A DNA stretch of 6,744 nt from JBFFSQ01 sp041572275 (GTDB lineage Bacteria > Pseudomonadota > Gammaproteobacteria > SZUA-229). The notes beneath the pieces are model-generated. The model was not told where the DNA came from and ran no database searches. It was given only the letters and a program-made list of their open reading frames with translations. Every line of letters starts with the position of its first letter. Position 1 is the first letter of the stretch. Positions 1 through 6,080 of the stretch are shown here, one piece after another. The translations under genes were made by a program, and so were the position numbers. The stretch is from positions 1 through 6,744 of the forward strand of contig JBFFSQ010000162.1 in NCBI GenBank assembly GCA_041572275.1, read 5' to 3'.

Positions 1-60
1 ACCGAATTACTGGAAGGCAAAACCATCGCCTTTCCCTATAACCAGATCCATTATGACTAG
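1..60 (+). CDS. hoxY: 3' end of probable hydrogenase small subunit (HoxY-like), partial
   Basis: Only the last 19 codons and the TAG stop at 58-60 are present. The readable C-terminus contains ELLEGK followed by a Tyr/Asn-rich end finishing in HYD. The fragment is too short to identify by itself. The assignment rests on position: it ends 9 nt before hoxH on the same strand, and in Hox-type bidirectional hydrogenase operons the small subunit HoxY directly precedes HoxH. HoxY would carry the proximal iron-sulfur cluster that passes electrons from the nickel-iron site to the diaphorase part. The LLEGK-type ending also resembles small subunits of group 3 hydrogenases as I remember them, which is weak support. 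Confidence 0.6.
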   Translation, partial: TELLEGKTIAFPYNQIHYD

Positions 61-69
61 AGCCAGATC

Positions 70-1557
70 ATGAGCCACGAACTTGAGACTGCCAAAGACC
101 CGAAAAAACTCAAACGGGTTGTGATCGAACCCCTGACCCGGGTTGAAGGCCACGGCAAAGTCACCCTGCTTGCCGATGAACACAATCATATTCACCAGGC
201 CCGTTTGCACATCGTCGAGTTCCGTGGCTTTGAAAAATTCATCCAGGGCCGACCCTACTGGGAACTGCCAGTGCTGGTACAACGACTGTGTGGCATCTGT
301 CCAGTCAGCCACCACCTGGCCGCAGCCAAAGCGACCGACATGCTGGTCGGCAGCACCCAGCTCTCCCCCAGTGCCGAAAAAATTCGCCGCCTCATGCACC
401 TGGGTCAGACCCTGCAATCCCATGCCTTGCATTTTTTCCATTTATCGTCACCGGATCTATTATTTGGTTATGACGATGATGTTCGCCACCGAAATATCAT
501 CGGCGTCATCGAAGACCATCCGGAGCTTGCTCGCAAAGGCGTGATGTTAAGAAAATTTGGTCAGGAAGTGATTCGACTTACCGCTGGCAAACGCGTGCAT
601 GGTACCGGAGCCATACCCGGCGGAGTTAATAAAAACCTGTCGATAGAAGAACGCGATTTTTTACTCAAAGACATGACACAAATTATTAGCTGGGCGCAGG
701 ATGCCGTTTCTTTGATCAAGCAAAGCCACCAGGACCAGCCCAACTATCATCACGACTTTGCGCGCATTGACAGCAACATGATGAGTCTGGTCACAGCTAA
801 CGGCCAGCATGAACTCTATGACGGTGGTTTACGTGCCCGTGACGCCCTTGGCCAGACAATTTTTGATCACGTAAATACAGAACATTACGATCAGTATTTA
901 CGCGAAGCGGTCAAACCCTGGACCTATATGAAATTCCCGTTTATCAATAGCCTGGGCCAGGATGAAGGCTGGTACCGGGTCGGCCCACTGGCGCGCATCA
1001 ATAACTGCGACTACCTGTCGACCCCCCTGGCGGAACAGGCACGACAGGAATTTATGGCGCTGGAGGGGGGCAAGCCGGTACAGGCGACACTGGCCACACA
1101 CTGGGCACGCATGATTGAACTACTACACTGCACAGAAGCCATTGAAATCCTGCTCCATGATTCAGATCTGCAAGGCACGAACCTAGTCCATAAGGGCGAC
1201 ATGCAGCATCGGGGCATCGGTGTCATCGAGGCACCCCGTGGCACCCTGTTTCATCACTACCAGATTGATGATGACGGTGTCGTCGAAAAAGCCAACCTGA
1301 TCGTTTCCACCACTAACAATAATCAGGCGATGAATGAATCCATCCGTCAGGTCGCTAATCGCTATTTACAGGGTCAGGTGTTAACCGAGCCCTTGCTCAA
1401 CCAAATCGAGGTAGCGATACGCGCCTATGATCCCTGCCTGTCCTGTGCCACCCATGCACTGGGCAAAATGCCACTGGAACTGGAACTACGCAACAGCGAA
1501 GGTGAAATTACCAGCCGCCTGATTAAACGGGCCAGTGGTGATATCCAGCATGGCTAA
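70..1557 (+). CDS. hoxH: NAD-reducing-type [NiFe] hydrogenase large subunit HoxH
   Basis: This is the catalytic large subunit of a cytoplasmic bidirectional (group 3d-like) hydrogenase, which exchanges H2 for protons and electrons and, with HoxY and the HoxFU diaphorase, couples this to NAD(H). The sequence has all the key landmarks. The N-terminal TRVEGHGK motif includes Glu26. The first cysteine pair lies in RLCGICPVSHH (Cys74, Cys77), and Arg390 is in APRGT. The second pair is in DPCLSCATH (Cys456, Cys459). The four cysteines bind the Ni-Fe(CN)2CO centre. His462 is the expected cleavage site, leaving a 33-residue C-terminal extension for HoxW to remove. At 495 residues it is near the usual HoxH length. 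The ATG at 70 lies 9 nt after the upstream stop, with only a weak AGAG ribosome-binding sequence, so translational coupling is likely. The frame is intact with no missing ligand, so it is probably functional. Confidence 0.96.
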   Translation: MSHELETAKDPKKLKRVVIEPLTRVEGHGKVTLLADEHNHIHQARLHIVEFRGFEKFIQGRPYWELPVLVQRLCGICPVSHHLAAAKATDMLVGSTQLSPSAEKIRRLMHLGQTLQSHALHFFHLSSPDLLFGYDDDVRHRNIIGVIEDHPELARKGVMLRKFGQEVIRLTAGKRVHGTGAIPGGVNKNLSIEERDFLLKDMTQIISWAQDAVSLIKQSHQDQPNYHHDFARIDSNMMSLVTANGQHELYDGGLRARDALGQTIFDHVNTEHYDQYLREAVKPWTYMKFPFINSLGQDEGWYRVGPLARINNCDYLSTPLAEQARQEFMALEGGKPVQATLATHWARMIELLHCTEAIEILLHDSDLQGTNLVHKGDMQHRGIGVIEAPRGTLFHHYQIDDDGVVEKANLIVSTTNNNQAMNESIRQVANRYLQGQVLTEPLLNQIEVAIRAYDPCLSCATHALGKMPLELELRNSEGEITSRLIKRASGDIQHG

Positions 1558-2026
1558 ACCTTCGATTAAACCGATACTGGTATTTGCCTGTGGCAATCCG
1601 TCCCGGGGTGATGATGCCTTAGGACCACAGTTACTCGATCAGCTGGCAGTAAAACTTCAGAACACCGAGCTGGAAAACCGTGTCGATTTAGTCACCGATT
1701 TCCAGCTCCAGATTGAACACAGTCTGGATATGGAGCATCGCCAGCAGGTAGTATTTGTCGATGCCAGTGTCAGCACTCCATCTAACTTTGACTTCCAGGC
1801 ACTACACAGCCAGAGAGACGACAGCTACAGCTCTCATGCCCTGAGCCCGGCCGCCTTGCTTGAACTGTATCAGCAGCTTCACCCCACAAAACCCGTCGCC
1901 GCCTTTCAGCTGGCTATTCGAGGCTATGATTTTGAACTGGGCCAGCCTGTTAGCCCAACCGCCCACAACAACCTGCAACAGAGCCTGAATTATTTGTATA
2001 GCTGGCTACAACAACAGGATACCTAG
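1550..2026 (+). CDS. hoxW: Hydrogenase maturation protease HoxW
   Basis: This is a 158-residue M52-family endopeptidase that would trim the HoxH C-terminus once nickel is in place. The GNPSRGDDALGP motif lies at residues 15-26. Asp22 sits where HybD has the nickel-sensing Glu16. Asp71 in the FVDAS strand and His96 in SSHALSP match the other two metal-probing residues of the family. The SSHALSP and AIRGYDFELG segments are typical of the HoxW branch, which serves group 3d enzymes. I chose the ATG at 1550, which overlaps the hoxH end by 8 nt, because it places the family's first beta strand (ILVFACGN) shortly after the start. A GTG at 1535 in the same frame would add only five residues. The overlap ties its production to that of its only expected substrate. 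It is the last hydrogenase gene in view. Confidence 0.93.
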   Translation: MAKPSIKPILVFACGNPSRGDDALGPQLLDQLAVKLQNTELENRVDLVTDFQLQIEHSLDMEHRQQVVFVDASVSTPSNFDFQALHSQRDDSYSSHALSPAALLELYQQLHPTKPVAAFQLAIRGYDFELGQPVSPTAHNNLQQSLNYLYSWLQQQDT

Positions 2027-2079
2027 CCATACACCCGGCCACCATCTTTACGACCCCGGCTTACTCATCAAAAAACGCA

Positions 2080-2107
2080 TTTAATTCACTACAATTCTCT
2101 TTATACT
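2080..2107 (+). promoter_or_regulatory. Candidate sigma-70 promoter for the ACP-ligase-acyltransferase gene
   Basis: A TATACT hexamer at 2102-2107 matches the -10 consensus at five of six positions and lies about 57 nt before the ATG at 2164. The -35 side is poor: TTTAAT at 2080-2085, 16 nt upstream, matches only about half the consensus. It sits in the AT-rich 137-nt gap after hoxW, where a new transcription unit would be expected to start. I see no convincing GC-rich hairpin with a T-run in this gap, so read-through from the hox operon is not excluded. A short GGGA at 2153-2156 may serve as ribosome-binding site. Confidence 0.3.
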
Positions 2108-2163
2108 AGATATATGGCTCTCCCTCGTTGTTATTCTGATAACAAAACCAATGGGATTCACAA

Positions 2164-5082
2164 ATGCCGACTTCGACGCACTCGCAAGAAACCAACCATA
2201 CCGTAACCGAATTGTTACAGGTTGTTTCTGCTCTGGTTGCCGAAATTCATCCTCAGGGACTTCCCACGCAATCCATTACCCTGGACAGTAGTTTTGAAAA
2301 AGATCTCGGACTGGACAGCCTGGCACGCATTGAATTGATTTCCAGAATCGAAAAAAAGTTCAAGCTGGCACTACCGGAAAGAATTTTTGCAGAATCAGGG
2401 TCTACACGTGACTTGTTGCGGGCTATTCAAAGTGCTGACACTAGCATCACCGCCTTACATGAAGTTGACACACAGGCCATAACCCCGTCTGTTATTACAA
2501 CTACACCAGAAAACTCTCAGACCTTAATCGATGTTTTAAACTGGCATGTCGATACACATCCAGACAGTGCTCATATCCAGATGTATACCGATCAAGGCGA
2601 CGGTGAGGTCATTACATTTTCCCAGCTCAAAAACACCTCACTACGCGTAGCTGGCGGACTCCAGCAACTTGGTCTGAAATCGGCTGAACCGGTTGCACTT
2701 ATGCTACCCAGCGGTGCCGCTTACTTTTACAGTTTTTTTGGAATTCTACTGGCGGGTGGCATTCCGGTACCGATTTATCCACCAGCTCGCCCCTCACAAC
2801 TGGAAGACCATATACACCGCCATGTGGGCATATTATCCAATTGTCTCGCCCGTATCTTTATTACCGTGAGCGAAGCCAAAACAGTTGCGCGATTACTCAA
2901 GTCACAGGTGCCTGACTTACAACACATAGTGCCTGCAGAAGAACTGATCCGCTCACCAGAAATTTCAACGCCACCCCCAGTATCGGCCACTGATATTGCC
3001 TTTATACAATACACTTCGGGCAGCACTGGCAATCCCAAAGGCGTGGTTCTCACCCATGCCAACCTGCTCACCAATATTCGCGCCATGGGCCAGGTCGTCA
3101 AAGCCGGACCCAATGATGTATTTGTAAGCTGGTTACCGCTATATCATGACATGGGACTGATCGGTGCATGGCTGGGCAGCCTGTACTATGCTGCCTTATT
3201 TGTGGTGATGTCACCGTTAAGTTTCCTGTCGCGACCTGAGCGATGGTTATGGGCCATTCATCGTTACCATGGCACATTATCGGCCTCGCCCAACTTCGGC
3301 TATGAATACTGCGTACGCCGCCTGGGCGATGAGGACCTGGCAGGACTCGACTTAAGTTCCTGGCGTGCCGCATTCAATGGCGCAGAATCTGTCAGCCCAG
3401 ACACACTCGCTAATTTCAGCCAGCGCTTTGAAGCCTTTGGTTTTAAAAAACAAGCTATGATGCCTGTCTACGGCCTGGCAGAATCAACCGTCGGCCTGAC
3501 CTTCCCACCTCTATCGCGTGGCCCCATCATTGATCAGGTAGAACGTGACACATTCATGAAATCAGGCCATGCCCGGCCTGTGCTCAACGAATCCACACAT
3601 GCCTTGAAATTTGTCTCCAGCGGCCCTCCCTTAGCCAACCATCAAATTAGAATTATTGGTCCAAACGGACATGAACTACCTGAACGTCATGAAGGGCGAC
3701 TGGAATTCTGTGGCCCGTCCTCGACCAGCGGTTATTATCGAGACACTGAACGCACACGAAATCTATTTGATGGTAAATGGTTAGACACCGGTGATTTAGC
3801 CTATATCGTCAATGGTGAATTATTTGTCACTGGTCGCATTAAAGATATTATCATCCGCGCCGGACGCAACATTTACCCCCATGAACTGGAAGAAGCTGTC
3901 GGCAATATCAAAGGTATTCGCACTGGTCGGGTTGCCGTTTTTGGCAGCCCGGACAAACAAACCAAAACAGAGCGCCTGATTGTAATGGCTGAGACACGCA
4001 ACCAGGACACCCATGCACTGGACGCACTACGCACCGAAATTAACACACTCGCCATAGACCTGGTAGGCTCACCACCGGATGAAGTCGTACTGGCACCACC
4101 CGGCACTATTTTAAAAACCTCAAGCGGAAAAATTCGGCGCACCGCCTGTCGTGAACTTTATGAAAGTGGGCAGATTAAAAAAAAGGCGACGAGTGTTTTC
4201 TGGCAAATTACTCGCATTGCTTTCAGCAGCATCATGCCTCAGTTACGACGAACATGGAAACACAGCAAATCAGTACTTTTTGCTATCTACTGCTGGCTGA
4301 TCTACATATGTCTGGCACCTTTAGTCTGGTTAGGCACCATGTTTTTACCCGGCTTTTCCTTACGCTGGTTCATTGCCAGCAAAGCAGTTGCATTATTAGG
4401 TAAAGCGACGGCCACCAAAGTGTCAGTGACTGGACTGGAGCATATTCCACGCGATGGAAAAGGCTATGTTCTGGTTTCCAATCACACCAGTTATATAGAC
4501 AGTTATGCACTGCTCGCCACATTACCGGAACAGGTTCATTTTATTGCAAAAAAAGAACTGGGCCGATATTTTTTCAATCGTATTCCTTTACAACATATTC
4601 ATACGGAATTTGTTGATCGCTATGGCACCCACAAAGGGCTGGAAGACACTCAACACCTCACCGAAATACTCAAAGAAAATCAGGCCTTAATGTTTTTTGC
4701 CGAAGGCACTTTTACTCGAGCTCCAGGCCTCAGGCCTTTTCATCTCGGCGCCTTTACTGTTGCTGCCGAGGCAGAAACCCCCATCATTCCCATTGCCATA
4801 CGCGGCACACGTTCGATATTACGTTCTGGCTCATGGTTTCCGTACCATGGCTCAATCAACATCAGCATCGGTGAAGCCATCGATCCTAAACCCTTGCTTC
4901 GGCAACATAACAAAGATATTTGGCATGTTGCACTTAAACTACGTGACCAAAGCCGTCAGTTTATCTTGCGAAATTGTGGTGAACCTGATCTTGCACAGGA
5001 AACATCAGCCTCAAACCAGGCCCCTGTTACATCACGCCAAGCTAAAGATCACGCGGCAACAGATGAGACCAATCGTATCTAA
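2164..5082 (+). CDS. Three-domain protein: acyl carrier protein - fatty-acyl-AMP ligase - PlsC-type acyltransferase
   Basis: A 972-residue fusion that looks like a membrane-bound fatty acid activation and esterification enzyme. Residues about 10-95 form an acyl carrier domain with the phosphopantetheine serine at Ser52 (LGLDSL). Residues about 119-665 are an adenylating domain: P-loop YTSGSTGNPKG (283-293), PLYHDMGL (325-332), YGLAES (436-441), TGD (542-544), GRIKD hinge region (to Asp561) and the catalytic Lys656 in SSGKIRR. The HDMGL motif and the extra stretch at about 446-483, between YGLAES and VSSGPPL, fit fatty-acyl-AMP ligases, which pass acyl-AMP to a carrier protein rather than to CoA. 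Residues about 704-728 are strongly hydrophobic and probably a membrane segment. The acyltransferase follows with NHTSYID (773-779, HX4D: His774, Asp779), FAEGTF (845-850) and IPIAIRG (875-881). A polar tail of about 35 residues ends it. Known relative in logic: Aas, which re-acylates lysophosphatidylethanolamine but has its acyltransferase first and uses separate ACP. The acceptor and chain length here are unknown. Confidence 0.9.
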   Translation: MPTSTHSQETNHTVTELLQVVSALVAEIHPQGLPTQSITLDSSFEKDLGLDSLARIELISRIEKKFKLALPERIFAESGSTRDLLRAIQSADTSITALHEVDTQAITPSVITTTPENSQTLIDVLNWHVDTHPDSAHIQMYTDQGDGEVITFSQLKNTSLRVAGGLQQLGLKSAEPVALMLPSGAAYFYSFFGILLAGGIPVPIYPPARPSQLEDHIHRHVGILSNCLARIFITVSEAKTVARLLKSQVPDLQHIVPAEELIRSPEISTPPPVSATDIAFIQYTSGSTGNPKGVVLTHANLLTNIRAMGQVVKAGPNDVFVSWLPLYHDMGLIGAWLGSLYYAALFVVMSPLSFLSRPERWLWAIHRYHGTLSASPNFGYEYCVRRLGDEDLAGLDLSSWRAAFNGAESVSPDTLANFSQRFEAFGFKKQAMMPVYGLAESTVGLTFPPLSRGPIIDQVERDTFMKSGHARPVLNESTHALKFVSSGPPLANHQIRIIGPNGHELPERHEGRLEFCGPSSTSGYYRDTERTRNLFDGKWLDTGDLAYIVNGELFVTGRIKDIIIRAGRNIYPHELEEAVGNIKGIRTGRVAVFGSPDKQTKTERLIVMAETRNQDTHALDALRTEINTLAIDLVGSPPDEVVLAPPGTILKTSSGKIRRTACRELYESGQIKKKATSVFWQITRIAFSSIMPQLRRTWKHSKSVLFAIYCWLIYICLAPLVWLGTMFLPGFSLRWFIASKAVALLGKATATKVSVTGLEHIPRDGKGYVLVSNHTSYIDSYALLATLPEQVHFIAKKELGRYFFNRIPLQHIHTEFVDRYGTHKGLEDTQHLTEILKENQALMFFAEGTFTRAPGLRPFHLGAFTVAAEAETPIIPIAIRGTRSILRSGSWFPYHGSINISIGEAIDPKPLLRQHNKDIWHVALKLRDQSRQFILRNCGEPDLAQETSASNQAPVTSRQAKDHAATDETNRI

Positions 5083-5116
5083 ACTTTATCTAATTATCTT
5101 CGATCAAGTTATTCAT

Positions 5117-5153
5117 AAATAATCATTGCGACCTAACGATACTCTGATTATTT
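5117..5153. repeat. Perfect 9-bp inverted repeat, possible operator or weak terminator stem
   Basis: The arms AAATAATCA (5117-5125) and TGATTATTT (5145-5153) are exact reverse complements separated by 19 nt. The repeat lies in the gap between the lipid gene stop (5082) and the next ATG (5209). The stem has only two G-C pairs, so as an RNA hairpin it would be weak, although the T-rich run that follows resembles a poor terminator tail. Its arms abut the candidate -35 and cover the candidate -10 of the downstream gene, which also suits a regulator-binding site. In AT-rich DNA a chance repeat of this size is possible. Confidence 0.4.
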
Positions 5154-5154
5154 T
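5126..5154 (+). promoter_or_regulatory. Candidate promoter for the phosphoribosyltransferase gene
   Basis: TTGCGA (5126-5131) and TATTTT (5149-5154) are spaced by exactly 17 nt, and each matches four of six consensus positions for a sigma-70 promoter. Transcription would begin about 45 nt before the start codon at 5209. A GAGG at 5194-5197 is the likely ribosome-binding site, 11 nt before the ATG, which is slightly long. The boxes overlap the inverted repeat at 5117-5153. Confidence 0.35.
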
Positions 5155-5208
5155 AATATTGAGTAGTACATTTCAGTCCTTGCAAAAATTACTGAGGCAA
5201 TACAAATC

Positions 5209-5832
5209 ATGAATGACAAACAGGCAAAATGGGAACTGGTTTCCTGGGAAATATTTTATGACATGGCACGTCAACTGGCCTTTATGATTCATAATGATCA
5301 CTATCAGCCTGATATCATTATTGCCATTGCCCGTGGCGGCTATACTCCAGCACGCATCCTCTCCGATTACCTCGGTGTAATGGATATGACCAGTTTCAAG
5401 GTCAAACATTATCGAGCAGCCCATAAACAACCACAGGCACGTATCGAGCACCCACTGGCAGCCGATGTCAGCGGTCAAAAAATATTACTGGTGGATGATG
5501 TTAGTGATTCAGGAGACACCTTTGATGTCGCTATCGAACACATCAACGATTGTGCCCGTCCTGCCGAAATAAGAACCGCAGTGCTACATCATAAAACCGT
5601 CTCCCGCTACACACCTCACTATTACACCCGGGAAGTTAAAGAATGGCACTGGATCACCTACCCCTGGGCAGCTATGGAAGACATCACCGAGTTCATTAAA
5701 AACATGCAACCTGCTGCGAAAAATTATGAGGACGTTGCCCGCAACCTCCGAGCCAACTACAGCATGGAAGTTCCAAGCCAGCTGTTAAAAGATGCCATGA
5801 AACTCAATGCACTGAAAATCTGGGGCACTTAA
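5209..5832 (+). CDS. Phosphoribosyltransferase, hypoxanthine/xanthine type (COG2236-like)
   Basis: A 207-residue type I phosphoribosyltransferase that probably transfers phosphoribose from PRPP to a purine base in cytoplasmic salvage. The PRPP-binding signature is clear: LLVDDVSDSGDT at 93-104, with the acidic pair Asp96-Asp97. The pyrophosphate loop is IAIARGGYTPARIL (from about residue 38). A WITYPWAAMED segment (148-158) matches the aromatic and acidic ending of the hood region in the archaeal-type HPRT/XPRT group. About 50 residues continue beyond it, rich in Ala, Asn and Lys, as an apparently helical tail ending in LKIWGT. The base specificity cannot be read from the sequence, and some members of this group have roles other than salvage. 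It probably forms its own transcription unit, with gaps of 126 nt before and 248 nt after it. Confidence 0.85.
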   Translation: MNDKQAKWELVSWEIFYDMARQLAFMIHNDHYQPDIIIAIARGGYTPARILSDYLGVMDMTSFKVKHYRAAHKQPQARIEHPLAADVSGQKILLVDDVSDSGDTFDVAIEHINDCARPAEIRTAVLHHKTVSRYTPHYYTREVKEWHWITYPWAAMEDITEFIKNMQPAAKNYEDVARNLRANYSMEVPSQLLKDAMKLNALKIWGT

Positions 5833-5836
5833 TACC

Positions 5837-5908
5837 AGTTACGTACTAAGTGTTTTTATACACAGTGGATAATACGTGGCTGACTTGATCCGTAACTTTA
5901 TTAGCCAC
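5837..5908. repeat. Overlapping weak inverted repeats downstream of the phosphoribosyltransferase gene
   Basis: Two imperfectly placed pairs occur just after the stop at 5832. AGTTACG (5837-5843) pairs with CGTAACT (5891-5897) across 47 nt. GTGGCT (5876-5881) pairs with AGCCAC (5903-5908) across 21 nt. The pairs interlock, so both could form only as a pseudoknot-like fold. Neither is followed by a run of T, so this is not a classic terminator. The rest of the 5833-6080 gap is AT-rich, and I see no reading frame or RNA gene in it. Confidence 0.25.
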
Positions 5909-6020
5909 AACTTATATTCAAAATATCAACACTCCGGTCACTCTAGGCCAGATATAAACAAGCACAAATACGTCAGCATCTATTTTTATTGTGACAAGTC
6001 AACAAAATCCCTTAATTTAA

Positions 6021-6029
6021 TGCTATAGA
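6021..6029 (+). promoter_or_regulatory. Candidate extended -10 element for the PhnD-like gene
   Basis: TGC followed by TATAGA (6024-6029) has the TG-n layout of an extended -10 promoter, about 50 nt before the ATG at 6081. The best upstream -35 candidates (TCAACA at 5999-6004, GTGACA at 5991-5996) have spacers of 19 and 27 nt, so they are poorly placed. The surroundings are very AT-rich, so similar hexamers are frequent. Confidence 0.25.
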
Positions 6030-6065
6030 TATAAAGTTATTCCCTATAAATAAAGTGAAATTCGA

Positions 6066-6070
6066 AAGGA
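6066..6070 (+). promoter_or_regulatory. Ribosome-binding site fixing the start of the PhnD-like gene
   Basis: AAGGA lies 10 nt before the ATG at 6081. It is the best Shine-Dalgarno match in the window, and it supports the start that gives a complete signal peptide. Confidence 0.7.
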
Positions 6071-6080
6071 ATATATAAAC

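Noticed and set aside
7..441. 144-codon open frame on the minus strand inside hoxH
   Set aside because: It is antisense to a strongly conserved hydrogenase coding region, and its translation resembles no family; it is a by-product of the codon pattern.
1535..1549. GTG start for hoxW giving five extra residues
   Set aside because: The ATG at 1550 is the better codon and gives a normal N-terminus; the GTG remains possible but unsupported.
2027..2163. Terminator or small RNA between hoxW and the lipid gene
   Set aside because: No stable inverted repeat with a T-run is visible; only a -10-like hexamer stands out.
2775..3373. Two minus-strand open frames inside the adenylation domain
   Set aside because: They lie opposite conserved motifs of a clear gene, and their translations are low-quality Arg/Ser/Thr-rich sequence.
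4697..5122. 141-codon plus-strand frame overlapping the acyltransferase end and the following gap
   Set aside because: It is out of frame with an intact gene through conserved motifs, has no ribosome-binding site, and its composition is atypical for a protein.
5876..5908. Hairpin as a rho-independent terminator after the phosphoribosyltransferase gene
   Set aside because: The stem is only 6 bp with a 21-nt loop, and no T-run follows on either strand.
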